DNA of 20,967 nt, taken from Candidatus Hydrogenedentes bacterium CG07_land_8_20_14_0_80_42_17 (GTDB taxonomy: Bacteria; UBA8481). Of this stretch, positions 6,218-14,866 are shown one piece after another; position 1 is the stretch's first letter; every line of letters begins with the position of its first letter. A model generated the notes under the pieces. The model ran no database searches. It saw only the letters and a program-made list of their open reading frames with translations, and was not told the DNA's origin. The DNA lies in the NCBI GenBank assembly GCA_002780065.1, contig PEWQ01000105.1, positions 6,597 through 27,563 of the forward strand. The letters run 5' to 3'. Made by a program: the position numbers and the translations under genes.

Positions 6218-7109
6218 ATACTTTTTTCCTAAAAGGGTGTCTATGAAAAATAACATCAGATTTAGTAGGACTACCGCCAAATCTGTTCCAAACTCTTTGA
6301 ACAGAAATAGTACTCGCCGATGTCCTGATTACAACTTCTTTAGCTCCCTTTTCAAAAAGTTTTTTTAGCATCTCGGCCAGCATGTAGGAATACACACCCT
6401 GAGATCGATATTCAGGAATAACAGCATTCAATTCAATTCTGCCGATTGTAAAACCGCACATCCTCTCAATGTGAGCAGTTATCATACCTAACGGTTTGTT
6501 TAGGTGATTTCGAGCTACAAGAGCAATACCATCTTTACAGCGTCTCAAAGTTCGTTCTGCCCATTCCTTGTAAAATAAATGCGCTTGTGGCAAAAGCATC
6601 GGATCGGTTGTAAAGCGAGTTCTTATGAATCTCGAATCCGACAAAAGTTTTCCTGTCAAATCCGAAAGTATTTTGATTTCATCCGTTCGCGGCGAAGATA
6701 TAGTAAATTGAGCCGGAAAAACTTCAGGTGAATGTTCAAAAGAATATTCAACAGATTGATCTGCAAAAAACCAACCCTTTTTTTGAAACTCAATAATCAT
6801 TGATGCAATGCCAGCAGGTATTCGAATACTTATATGTCCATTATCCGGAAGAATTTTGTGTATTTCATTTAACAATGTTTCAAAATCATCTGATTCATCA
6901 GATTCCAATGCAATGTCAATATGAAATCTTTTTAATCCGAAAATTCTACTCTCGAAATTTATCTCTTTCTTATGAAGTAATGCTGCATATTTTTTTTCGG
7001 CAGCTAAATAAAATTCTCCATCTTTACGCCATAATAATTCCTGCCATCGTTCCTTTTTTTGTTTAGAAATACCAAGTAGTTTTTTACGTTCAATTTTTCT
7101 AAGTAGCAT
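6210..7109 (-). CDS. GNAT-family N-acetyltransferase, sugar-modifying type
   Basis: 299 residues. The C-terminal half is a GNAT fold: RIELNAVIPEYRSQGVYSYM carries the acetyl-CoA motif A as R235-S-Q-G-V-Y240, followed by RTSASTISVQRVWNRFG, the typical end in which an NxxxxxxYxxxGF-like segment closes the fold. The N-terminal half (FGLKRFHIDIALESDESDDF) resembles the first domain of WecD/RffC-type enzymes, which acetylate nucleotide-linked amino sugars. The location beside a lipid-carrier glycosyltransferase and neuB supports a role in making an N-acetylated surface sugar. It is the first gene of the minus-strand unit, with GGAG about 12 bases before the ATG. The precise acceptor is unknown, and a peptide or amino-acid acceptor cannot be excluded. 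Confidence 0.8.
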   Translation of the reverse strand: MLLRKIERKKLLGISKQKKERWQELLWRKDGEFYLAAEKKYAALLHKKEINFESRIFGLKRFHIDIALESDESDDFETLLNEIHKILPDNGHISIRIPAGIASMIIEFQKKGWFFADQSVEYSFEHSPEVFPAQFTISSPRTDEIKILSDLTGKLLSDSRFIRTRFTTDPMLLPQAHLFYKEWAERTLRRCKDGIALVARNHLNKPLGMITAHIERMCGFTIGRIELNAVIPEYRSQGVYSYMLAEMLKKLFEKGAKEVVIRTSASTISVQRVWNRFGGSPTKSDVIFHRHPFRKKVYE

Positions 7110-7145
7110 ATTTCACTTCTCCAAAAGTTATCATACAATTCATTT

Positions 7146-8669
7146 ATGACAGATTCATTCAATATTTTATATGCAGTAAAGAAACATTCGATTTATGTAG
7201 TAATTCTTCTTATTGCACTTTTAAGAATTGCCGGACCTATTGGAAAAGAACTCTGGCTTGACGAACTTCATTCCTCTTTAGTTTGTTCTCTCAGCATAAA
7301 AGATATTGTCCAACCAGGAGAACTTGGAGGCTATACTCCTCTTTATTTTATTTTCTCAAAACCATTTTCAGAAATGAATAACGACTTTGTCGCAAGATTG
7401 CCTTCTCTGTTCTTCGGGCTGATATCTCTATATGTTATCGTTCTGATATATCGAAATCTCTTCTCTAAAGCTTTTCTAATACCATTGCTTCTGGCAGGAA
7501 TTAATCCCGCTTTGCTTGTCTTCTCATCTTATCATCGAATGTATTCACTCTATACATTATGCGCGTCCTTAATGCTCTACTTCTGGCTTTCATCTAAAAA
7601 AAATTCACTGTTATGGACAGTAATATTTTCCGCTGCAACATGTTTAACCTTTCCGAATGGAATCTTTTACGTCTTAACGCTTCTGCTTCTCTCTATAATA
7701 TCCAATAACAAAGAACGAATTATTAAATCTATTCCATCAGCAATTATTGCCTTGTCTCTGACATTTTTATATTCCTTCAACGGATTGAATAAATTATCAG
7801 AGGAACTTTCAATAAGCACTGTAAACCGTTTTCCATTTATTACATCCGTGAGTTGGTTATCTTTAATAAAATTTTATATGAGCGGGCCCATAGGTTTTAT
7901 GCATCCTGTTTTACGTATTTTTGCCGTAGTTTTGGCAATAATAGGTGTTACAGCGATATTTTACTCTCTCTTCAAATTTGCAAAAGGTAATTCCAATTTA
8001 TCTACCCTAATCGTATTTTTACTGTTACCTCCGCTGTTTGAATTCGCATTCAGATTAATTGACATCTCAATGTTTCAATATAAGTCTTACTTACCTTCAT
8101 CTTTAGCAATCATACTTCTCGTCTCTGTAATGTGCGAAAATATTATAAACGGACGTTACAAAATCTACGGTTATTTTTTACTTGTGATCCTAATTACTTT
8201 AAGTTTAATTATTGATCTAACTTGGATTGATCCTTCAAAACCTTTTTCTATGAAGGAACCGAGAAATGACCGGTATTTATCTTTACTACAGAAACTTGAA
8301 CAGCCGATATTTCCGTATGAAAACGAAGGAAAACTTGTTCCCGTTGTTTTGAGCGGTGCCGAACCTGTGCTTGTCGCCATGAGATATTCCCCTCATTTGC
8401 AAAGAATCCTGTTTGCTCCAACTGATCCTTTGACAAAAGTATCGATTCCCGGCAATTACCGTGAAATGTTCTTCCAAAAAATAAAAGAATCGGAAATCAA
8501 AATAATTAAGAACGACGAAATTCCAGCTCAAGCATTCTGGATAGGCGATAATATTCCAAACTCAGCTGTGCTCGTGACAAAATCTAAAGCAGGAATTCCT
8601 CTCTTCTATATTTCAAATGCTGATCAAAAAGAGATAGAATCTCGAAGTAATGAAAGTATTACTCAATAA
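7146..8669 (+). CDS. GT39-like integral membrane glycosyltransferase
   Basis: 507 residues with about ten membrane helices, then a soluble tail from about residue 362. After the first helix comes WLDELHS with D39-E40, matching the Asp-Glu pair that serves as catalytic base in the first periplasmic loop of ArnT/PMT-type enzymes, followed by GGYTPLYFIFSK. These transfer a sugar from a polyprenyl-phosphate donor to lipid A, protein or glycan outside the inner membrane. The neighbouring family 2 enzyme could supply that donor. The gene is divergent from the acetyltransferase with 36 bases between the starts, and it lacks a clear Shine-Dalgarno. Its 3' end overlaps the importer's binding-protein gene by 20 bases, so the two may be cotranscribed, which is an odd pairing. 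The acceptor is not known. Confidence 0.82.
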   Translation: MTDSFNILYAVKKHSIYVVILLIALLRIAGPIGKELWLDELHSSLVCSLSIKDIVQPGELGGYTPLYFIFSKPFSEMNNDFVARLPSLFFGLISLYVIVLIYRNLFSKAFLIPLLLAGINPALLVFSSYHRMYSLYTLCASLMLYFWLSSKKNSLLWTVIFSAATCLTFPNGIFYVLTLLLLSIISNNKERIIKSIPSAIIALSLTFLYSFNGLNKLSEELSISTVNRFPFITSVSWLSLIKFYMSGPIGFMHPVLRIFAVVLAIIGVTAIFYSLFKFAKGNSNLSTLIVFLLLPPLFEFAFRLIDISMFQYKSYLPSSLAIILLVSVMCENIINGRYKIYGYFLLVILITLSLIIDLTWIDPSKPFSMKEPRNDRYLSLLQKLEQPIFPYENEGKLVPVVLSGAEPVLVAMRYSPHLQRILFAPTDPLTKVSIPGNYREMFFQKIKESEIKIIKNDEIPAQAFWIGDNIPNSAVLVTKSKAGIPLFYISNADQKEIESRSNESITQ

Positions 8670-10623
8670 AAATCGAATTCGTGATGTTGTTCTTTGCTTC
8701 ATATTATCAATCACTTTCTCCTGCGGCACGAATCCGTATCCGGCCGGCAATGCCGATGAGCATGTCTATTACACAAGCTACGCCGAGGATCCAAAACATC
8801 TCGATCCTGCTGTCTCTTACTATGAGCACGAGGCCGCAATTATCGATAACATCTACGAAACGCTGTATCAATATAATTATCTCAAACGGCCTTTCCAGCT
8901 TGAGCCGGCACTGGCAGAAACATTTCCGATTGTGACTGTCAAAAATAATTCGGATACCAGCGAACCGACTGTCGTTTACTCAATAAAAATCAAAAAGGGA
9001 ATTCTATTTCACGATGATCCTTCGCTTCCGTTTTCAGAAAAGCATCATATCAATACTAGAGAGGTCATCGCCGAGGATTTCGTGAATGCATTCAAACGGC
9101 TTAGTGACCCCAAAATTTCCTGCCCCGTACGTCCTATATTCGCAAGCATCATAAAAGGATTCGATGAATTCACTGAAGCAAACAAGAAACTCAATAAAAC
9201 AAATTACGATATTTCGATATCAGGAGTCAAAGCTCTGGACAACCTCACACTTGAAATAACTCTTACTCATCCTTATCCTCAACTTCAGTACTGGCTCGCA
9301 ATGCACTTCACAAGTCCGATTCCTCGTGAAGCGATCGAATATTATAGAGTAGAAGGAAGGCCAACGCTGGACGATCATCCAATAGGCACAGGACCGTATA
9401 AGCTCAAAACGTGGGAGAAAAGACTCCGCGTAGTTCTCGAAAAAAATCCGTTATTCCGCACCGAATATTATCCGGACACAGGCGAGGCGAACGATTTAAA
9501 AGATGGGCTTCTCGATTCCAAAGGTTCAAAACTTCCTCTGCTCGACAAGATATACATGGCTTATGAAGTTGAAGCTATACCGCGCTGGCGAAAGTTTCTT
9601 CAAGGCTGGTACGACGGCACAGGGCTTTCACGCGAGGTATTCGACCGAGTCGTAACCGAACAGCGCGGATTGTCCGAAGAGATGGAAAAGAAAGGAATGA
9701 AACTCGTAAGAATGGTCGAGCCCAGCATCTTCTATTTCGCGTTCAACATGAACGATCCCATCGTTGGAGGAGGAAGTGAACGCGCAAAAAAATTGCGGCA
9801 GGCATTATCACTCTCTTATGATGTTCCCGCATTTCTTCGAATATTAATGAACGGCAGAGGCGAGCCGAGCAATGAAATAATTCCACCTGGAATTTTTGGA
9901 CACAAGGGCGATACATCTCCATACATGGGACCGAACAGAGAAAAAGCAAAAAAGCTTCTCGAAGAGGCAGGATATCCTTACGGAATCGATCCTAAAACAA
10001 ATCGTCCGCTTGTAATAACATTCGACAACAACCTTAACAATGCCTCAGATCGTCCAATGCTCCAATTCATAATCGATCAGTTCTCATCGATCGGAATTCA
10101 TATCGAGCCGCGCACTACTGATTTGAACACATACAGAACAAAGATTAGAGAAGGAAATTACCAACTGATAATGTCAGGCTGGAACCTCGATTATCCTGAT
10201 CCGGAAAATGTTCTCTTTCTTCTGGAAGGCTCTCAAGCAACAATTCCGTTCGGAGGAGAGAACAATGCAAATTTCAGAAATCCTGAATACGACCGTTTAT
10301 ACAAAGAGATGGCGCGCATGGAAAACACAGAAGAACGCGAGAGAATAATCCACAACATGATCGATATATTGCGGGAAGACTGTCCATGGATACCGATCTT
10401 TTTCCGAGAATCATACACAATGACTCATTCATGGGTAAAAAATTTCAAACCCGCGCCTTTTATGAATAATGTATTGAAGTATAGAGACATCGATCCTACT
10501 GCCCGCGAAAAGTATCGAGAAGCTGAATCGAAACCAATCTACTATCCGCTCTTCCTAATCGCAATTCTTTTATTACTCGGAACTGTAATCGGAATACGAT
10601 CGCTTAAAAGAAAAGAATCATGA
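8650..10623 (+). CDS. Peptide-type ABC importer binding protein, family 5, doubly anchored
   Basis: 657 residues, longer than the usual 500-550 of OppA/DppA. The family 5 fold is shown by EDPKHLDPAVSYYEHEAAII, HPIGTGPYKLKTWEK, AKKLRQALSLSYD and ANFRNPEYDRLYKEM. It binds peptides, or related ligands such as nickel or sugars in some members, outside the inner membrane. The N-terminus is a signal sequence ending SITFSC, so C25 may be lipidated although the lipobox is not canonical. Unusually, residues 631-649 form a hydrophobic helix followed by RSLKRK, a second, C-terminal anchor. The last base pairs overlap the first permease by 4. The gene begins inside the end of the glycosyltransferase gene, with no strong ribosome site, so translation may be coupled. 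The substrate is inferred from the family only. Confidence 0.88.
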   Translation: MKVLLNKNRIRDVVLCFILSITFSCGTNPYPAGNADEHVYYTSYAEDPKHLDPAVSYYEHEAAIIDNIYETLYQYNYLKRPFQLEPALAETFPIVTVKNNSDTSEPTVVYSIKIKKGILFHDDPSLPFSEKHHINTREVIAEDFVNAFKRLSDPKISCPVRPIFASIIKGFDEFTEANKKLNKTNYDISISGVKALDNLTLEITLTHPYPQLQYWLAMHFTSPIPREAIEYYRVEGRPTLDDHPIGTGPYKLKTWEKRLRVVLEKNPLFRTEYYPDTGEANDLKDGLLDSKGSKLPLLDKIYMAYEVEAIPRWRKFLQGWYDGTGLSREVFDRVVTEQRGLSEEMEKKGMKLVRMVEPSIFYFAFNMNDPIVGGGSERAKKLRQALSLSYDVPAFLRILMNGRGEPSNEIIPPGIFGHKGDTSPYMGPNREKAKKLLEEAGYPYGIDPKTNRPLVITFDNNLNNASDRPMLQFIIDQFSSIGIHIEPRTTDLNTYRTKIREGNYQLIMSGWNLDYPDPENVLFLLEGSQATIPFGGENNANFRNPEYDRLYKEMARMENTEERERIIHNMIDILREDCPWIPIFFRESYTMTHSWVKNFKPAPFMNNVLKYRDIDPTAREKYREAESKPIYYPLFLIAILLLLGTVIGIRSLKRKES

Positions 10624-11606
10624 ACACTTCCGCATATCTTATTCGAAGAATCATATACGCAGTTCCTGTTTTATTTGGAGTGGCAGTAATCATATTTTTC
10701 CTCTTCTTCGTATATGCGGGCGGCGCGGAAAATATTGCGCGGCAGGTTCTTGGCCCAAAAGCTCCGCGCGAAGCCATATTCGAATGGATTGAAAACAAAG
10801 GTCTGAACAAGCCTCTGTGGTTCAATCAGAAAGCAGAAGGTCCAAACAAACTCAAAGATACATTATTCTATGATCACATGAAATCGCTCTTCACATTTAA
10901 CTTCGGAAAATCTTGGCAAGACGACAGAGACATATTCGGCAAAATCATAGAACGAGCTCCGGCGTCTCTGGCAATCGCAATACCCGAATTCATTCTTTCA
11001 TTTTTTATTGCTATCATATTCTCTCTCTATTTTGCTTTCTTTCGAGGAACAGCAATAGACCGCATCGGCACAATAATCTGCGTTGCTATGATGTCCATTT
11101 CAATTCTGATTTATATCATCGCAGGTCAATTGATATTCGCTATCATATTTAAATGGTTTCCAGTATCCGGATTTGCTCCGTTTCCGCTTGGGTTTAGGTT
11201 TCTTCCGCTTCCTATACTTGTCGGAGTTCTCGCAGGGTTCGGAGGCTCGGTCAGATTCGGACGAACAATAATGCTGGAAGAGATAGGAAAGGAATATGTC
11301 CGAAGCGCAAGAGCTCGAGGAATTCCGGAAACTTCCATTCTTGGAAGACACGTTCTCCGCAATGCGCTGATTCCTCTTCTTACAAGCGCTATTCTTTCTC
11401 TGCCTCTGCTTGTTCTCGGTTCGCTCCTCATTGAAAATTTTTACGGAATTCCAGGACTCGGCTCGATGGGCATCGAATCTATTCAGGCTAATGACTTCAT
11501 GGAACTGCGGGCATTAACGTTTCTGACAGCAATACTTTATCAAATCGGACTTATTCTTACCGATCTCTCTTACACATTCGTCGATCCCAGAGTGCGTCTG
11601 CGATGA
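10620..11606 (+). CDS. dppB: ABC importer permease, DppB/OppB type
   Basis: 328 residues, the normal length. It begins with the typical NTSAYLIRRIIYAVPVLFGV first helix, and the cytoplasmic coupling (EAA) segment lies at about 220-250: EEIGKEYVRSARARG, then RHVLRNALIPLLTS. The C-terminal ENFYGIPGLGSMGIES and DPRVRLR are standard for this permease. It overlaps the binding-protein gene by 4 bases (ATGA) and the next permease by 4, so the five genes form one translationally coupled unit. A longer periplasmic stretch (residues about 40-105) contains LGPKAPREAIFEW and NKPLWFNQ, the region where DppB-type permeases meet the binding protein. No damage is seen. Confidence 0.93.
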   Translation: MNTSAYLIRRIIYAVPVLFGVAVIIFFLFFVYAGGAENIARQVLGPKAPREAIFEWIENKGLNKPLWFNQKAEGPNKLKDTLFYDHMKSLFTFNFGKSWQDDRDIFGKIIERAPASLAIAIPEFILSFFIAIIFSLYFAFFRGTAIDRIGTIICVAMMSISILIYIIAGQLIFAIIFKWFPVSGFAPFPLGFRFLPLPILVGVLAGFGGSVRFGRTIMLEEIGKEYVRSARARGIPETSILGRHVLRNALIPLLTSAILSLPLLVLGSLLIENFYGIPGLGSMGIESIQANDFMELRALTFLTAILYQIGLILTDLSYTFVDPRVRLR

Positions 11607-12667
11607 CGAATTTATTCGAAGTCTTCGGAGATTACAGAGGATTTGCAGAATCATTATTCGAATGCGCAATTGTTCTCGGATTATTTCTCGGAATTGTTAT
11701 TCACTTTTGGCGCGACCGAATTTGGAAGGATCGGTTTAAGAAAATTTTTAAAAACCGAACAGCAAGATTCTCTTTCTATTTCCTGATGCTCTTTTCTTTC
11801 ATCGCAATTCTCGATTCAATTGCGTTACCAATTTTTGAAATCAGAGGTGAAAAAAAAGTTTGGGTAGAGAATCGATCATTGCTTGAATTAATTTATAATC
11901 CCGAATTAGAAGAGACACTCTCCGCACCATTTTCAAAAACTACTTTCGAAGCGCGTCGCGCAACTATGCTGAAAAAATCGCATCCGCTTGGAACAAATCT
12001 CAACGGCCGAGATGTCCTTCTTCTTGGTCTGAAAGGATGCAGAACTGCTCTGATCATCGGAGGCTTGACAACTATAGTGGTAATTCCGCTCGGAATTCTT
12101 TTCGGCGTGCTTGCCGGTTATTTTGGTAAGAAAATCGATGCGATAATTACTTACGTCTTCTCAACGCTGGAAAGCATTCCCGAAATTCTTCTTTTGATAT
12201 GCCTCATGAAACTGATGGGACAAGGTCTATTACAATTATCAGTAGCGCTGGGAATAACAACTTGGGTCGGGCTCTGCCGCGTGGTTCGCGGAGAAACAAT
12301 GAAACTGCGTGAACTTCCTTATGTGCAGGCGGCAAAAGCGCTCGGCTCCGGAAATCTCAGTATCATCAGGCAACACATCATTCCTAATTTAATGCACATC
12401 GTCCTTATTGCATCGGTGCTACGGTTTTCAGGACTAGTGCTTTCTGAAGCAATATTGTCGTATCTCGGAATCGGAGTAGGACCTGAAACCGGCTCATGGG
12501 GCGCAATGATCGATCAAGGCAGAGACGACCTTGCACGGGATCCCGTAGTCTGGTGGAATATTTCCACCGCTGGAATATTTCTCTTCTCGCTGATTCTCTC
12601 GGCAAATATTTTTGGCGACAGAGTTAGAGACGTATTAGATCCGAGATTGAAAGGAATGAAGGAATGA
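11603..12667 (+). CDS. dppC: ABC importer permease, DppC/OppC type, with an extra N-terminal helix
   Basis: 354 residues, longer than the usual ~300. The core is clear: HPLGTNLNGRDVLLLGLKG, the helix beginning TALIIGGLTT, and the EAA segment at about 231-260 (GETMKLRELPYVQAAKALGS, then IIRQHIIPNLMH), ending NIFGDRVRDVLDPRLKG. The family usually has one helix before the HPLGT element. Here two hydrophobic segments precede it, at about 17-36 and 51-71, joined by a basic stretch. The first is an addition whose role is unknown. It forms a heterodimeric channel with the preceding permease. The 4-base overlaps on both sides suggest coupled translation. Confidence 0.92.
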   Translation: MTNLFEVFGDYRGFAESLFECAIVLGLFLGIVIHFWRDRIWKDRFKKIFKNRTARFSFYFLMLFSFIAILDSIALPIFEIRGEKKVWVENRSLLELIYNPELEETLSAPFSKTTFEARRATMLKKSHPLGTNLNGRDVLLLGLKGCRTALIIGGLTTIVVIPLGILFGVLAGYFGKKIDAIITYVFSTLESIPEILLLICLMKLMGQGLLQLSVALGITTWVGLCRVVRGETMKLRELPYVQAAKALGSGNLSIIRQHIIPNLMHIVLIASVLRFSGLVLSEAILSYLGIGVGPETGSWGAMIDQGRDDLARDPVVWWNISTAGIFLFSLILSANIFGDRVRDVLDPRLKGMKE

Positions 12668-13638
12668 CACTTCTTTCAGTAGAAAATCTAAGTGTAATCT
12701 TCGAGACAGAACAAGGAATAGCAAGAGCTGTTGACGGAATAAATCTCTTTATTGAAGAGAGCGAAACAGTCGGACTGGTCGGAGAATCAGGCTGTGGAAA
12801 GACTGTCACAGGTCTTTCTATTCTAAGGCTTATTCCGAATCCGCCGGGAAGAATCGAAGGCGGAAAGATAATTTTCAAAGATGAAAATCTGCTGAATATT
12901 CCGACTCAAAAATTTTCACATTATAGAGGAAAAAAAATAGGAATGATTTTTCAAGATCCTACTGTCTCATTGAATCCTGTTCTCTCAATCAAGGAACATC
13001 TTGTCGAGACAGTGAAACTCCACAAAAAAGTTTCAGGTCAATCTGCTATAAACGAATCTGTAAGACTTCTGGAAGAAGCAGGAATTTCCGATGCACAAAA
13101 GAAACTTAACTCATATCCATTTCAATTATCAGGCGGCGAAAAACAGAGAGTAATGATCGCTCTTAGTCTTGCAGGTGAACCGGAACTATTGATAGCCGAC
13201 GAGCCGACAACTTCACTCGATGTCACGATTCAAGCTCAAATATTAAATTCAATCGACAGAATTCAAAAAGCAAGAGGCATGGCAATGCTTTTGATAACGC
13301 ACGATCTTGGAGTTATTTCCAAACGAACAAAACGAAGTTATGTAATGTATGCCGGCAAAATAGTCGAGGAAGCTCCAACAAAAGAATTATTGTCGAATCC
13401 AAATCATCCTTATACAAAAGCGCTTATCAACGCTCTGCCGTCTCGAAAACGCCGCGGAAAAAAACTCGAGAATATTTCAGGCGCAGTGCCGGCTCCAATA
13501 GACTTTCCAAAGGGTTGCAGATTCAATCCACGCTGTCCGATTGCGATAGAAAAATGCAAAATCGAAGAACCCTCTCTCATTGAAATTACATCCAACCATA
13601 AAACTGCATGCCACTTATGCGGGAGTCGAAATGAATAA
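12664..13638 (+). CDS. dppD: ABC importer ATPase, DppD/OppD type, with a cysteine cluster
   Basis: 324 residues. Walker A GESGCGKT is at 40-47, the signature LSGGEKQRV starts at 155, Walker B LLIADEP has D179-E180, and the switch is ITHD. The C-terminal oligopeptide domain follows the ATPase core and carries cysteines 285, 291, 298 and 316, spaced C-x5-C-x6-C-x17-C in GCRFNPRCPIAIEKCK. In this family the cluster is known to bind a [4Fe-4S] centre in at least one DppD. The gene overlaps the permease by 4 bases and the second ATPase by 8. It should pair with that second ATPase to drive import. All catalytic motifs look intact. Confidence 0.93.
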   Translation: MTLLSVENLSVIFETEQGIARAVDGINLFIEESETVGLVGESGCGKTVTGLSILRLIPNPPGRIEGGKIIFKDENLLNIPTQKFSHYRGKKIGMIFQDPTVSLNPVLSIKEHLVETVKLHKKVSGQSAINESVRLLEEAGISDAQKKLNSYPFQLSGGEKQRVMIALSLAGEPELLIADEPTTSLDVTIQAQILNSIDRIQKARGMAMLLITHDLGVISKRTKRSYVMYAGKIVEEAPTKELLSNPNHPYTKALINALPSRKRRGKKLENISGAVPAPIDFPKGCRFNPRCPIAIEKCKIEEPSLIEITSNHKTACHLCGSRNE

Positions 13639-14413
13639 TTTATTGGAAGTAAAAAATCTTTGCGTCACATATCCAATCTTTGGAGGAGTTCTGAAGAAAA
13701 AAATTGGAGAGGTTCGGGCTGTCGACAAACTCTCGTTTGAAATAAAAAAAGGAGAAGCTGTGGGGCTGGTTGGAGAATCAGGAAGTGGAAAAACAACAAC
13801 TGCGCTTAGTTGCCTTGGTCTGATTCCAATGCAGGGAGAAATAATATGGGAAGGCATTTCGATTGAGACAATGCAAATCAAAATGAGAAAAGAACTATCA
13901 CGGCGTATGCAAATAGTCTTTCAGGACCCTTACTCTTCACTCGACCCGAGAATGAACGTATATGATATTGTCACTGAAGGATTGAGAGCTCATAGAATAG
14001 GAGGAAGGGAAGATAGGCGTAAAAAAGCCGAAGAACTGCTGGATAAAGTGAGGCTTACCAAAGACAGTCTTGATAAATATCCTCATGAATTCTCAGGCGG
14101 TCAGCGCCAACGCATAGCTATAGCTCGAGCATTAGCTCTGGAACCAAAATTTATCTTTTTGGATGAAGCCGTGTCCTCGCTGGATTTGCTTATACAAGCT
14201 CAAATATTGAATCTTTTGTATGAATTACGGGCAGAACTGAATCTGACATATCTTTTTATCACTCATGATTTGAGTATTGTCGAATATTTATGCGACAGAG
14301 TCATAGTAATGAAGGGAGGAAAAAAGGAAGAAGAAGGAAATATAGAGAAAATTTTTGACTCTCCTGAAACTGAATATACTGCTAAACTTTTAGAAGCAAG
14401 GTATGCGATTTAA
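13631..14413 (+). CDS. dppF: ABC importer ATPase, DppF/OppF type, lacking the C-terminal domain
   Basis: 260 residues from the ATG at 13631, which overlaps the previous gene by 8 bases and gives MNNLLEVKNL; an alternative start 17 residues earlier lies inside dppD. Walker A GESGSGKT is at 48-55, the signature FSGGQRQRIAIARAL and Walker B FIFLDEAVSSLD follow, then FITHDLSIVEYL. It ends EYTAKLLEARYAI, just where the oligopeptide domain would begin; most DppF proteins run to about 320-330 residues, so that domain, including its cysteines, is absent. The ATPase core is complete. The next 460 bases contain no gene. It is the last gene of the importer operon, and no clear Rho-independent terminator follows. 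Confidence 0.92.
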   Translation: MNNLLEVKNLCVTYPIFGGVLKKKIGEVRAVDKLSFEIKKGEAVGLVGESGSGKTTTALSCLGLIPMQGEIIWEGISIETMQIKMRKELSRRMQIVFQDPYSSLDPRMNVYDIVTEGLRAHRIGGREDRRKKAEELLDKVRLTKDSLDKYPHEFSGGQRQRIAIARALALEPKFIFLDEAVSSLDLLIQAQILNLLYELRAELNLTYLFITHDLSIVEYLCDRVIVMKGGKKEEEGNIEKIFDSPETEYTAKLLEARYAI

Positions 14414-14422
14414 AAACTCAGC

Positions 14423-14431
14423 TGTGGAAAA
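14423..14431 (+). promoter_or_regulatory. DnaA box-like site
   Basis: TGTGGAAAA differs from TGTGGATAA at one base. It lies 10 bases beyond the end of dppF and is followed by an A-rich run. Confidence 0.5.
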
Positions 14432-14495
14432 AAAAATAAAAAAATCTTGAACGCGTTTTTTTTTCGGTTTTAGAGCTGTAATAAGGCATATTTTT

Positions 14496-14504
14496 TTTTC
14501 CACA
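14496..14504 (-). promoter_or_regulatory. DnaA box-like site, reverse orientation
   Basis: TTTTCCACA on the + strand (minus strand TGTGGAAAA), one base off consensus and identical in reverse to the site at 14423. It directly precedes the AT-only stretch proposed as unwinding element. Confidence 0.5.
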
Positions 14505-14611
14505 AATTGTGAATTTATTTCCACGAAAACATAAAAAATAATATAAAAAATTACTTGCTTACGAATTTTCAAAGACTATACTCACACTTAGGTCGAAGCC
14601 AATATAGCAAT

Positions 14612-14631
14612 TGTGGATTCCCTGTTGATAA
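14612..14631 (+). promoter_or_regulatory. Pair of DnaA box-like sites
   Basis: TGTGGATTC (14612-14620) and TGTTGATAA (14623-14631) lie head-to-tail, two bases apart and 11 bases start to start, about one helical turn. They differ from consensus at two and one positions. The second overlaps the 14619-14640 hairpin. Confidence 0.5.
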
Positions 14632-14640
14632 AAACAGGGA
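14619..14640. repeat. Perfect 8-bp inverted repeat
   Basis: tccctgtt and aacaggga flank a 6-base loop gataaa. No T-run follows, so a terminator is unlikely. It overlaps the TGTTGATAA box, so folding and DnaA binding could be exclusive. Confidence 0.65.
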
Positions 14641-14681
14641 GAGTTTCTATCTTACACCATTCGATGACAAACGTCGGCCTA

Positions 14682-14710
14682 AAATCAGATAAATTTATTT
14701 TATCTGATTT
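14682..14710. repeat. Perfect 12-bp inverted repeat
   Basis: aaatcagataaa (14682-14693) and tttatctgattt (14699-14710) form a perfect stem with loop tttat. It is AT-rich and lies in the middle of the putative origin, about 270 bases from dppF. It could be an origin structural element or a regulator site for dnaA. No T-tract follows to suggest termination. Confidence 0.75.
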
Positions 14711-14857
14711 AGCGTGGAATCAATATTGTAACTTATGTAATTACAGGGGTCTAAGTTTAATAAAAGAATTCAGATCCTTATAAAATCAAAAGCGATTTTT
14801 TGCCTTTGATAAACGCAGAAATGAACGTTTCATCCCGCTTAAAAAAACTGAATAAGC

Positions 14858-14866
14858 TGTGGAGTA
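14858..14866 (+). promoter_or_regulatory. DnaA box-like site overlapping the dnaA ribosome site
   Basis: TGTGGAGTA, two bases off consensus, contains the GGAG Shine-Dalgarno of dnaA (14861-14864), 9 bases before its ATG. DnaA binding here could add to autoregulation. With two mismatches the match may be chance. Confidence 0.35.

Noticed and set aside
13631-14413. DppF as a truncated pseudogene
   Set aside because: All ATPase motifs are intact and the protein ends cleanly at the domain boundary, so domain absence is more likely than damage.
14619-14710. Hairpins as terminators of the importer operon
   Set aside because: They lie 200-300 bases past the last gene and no T-run follows either stem.
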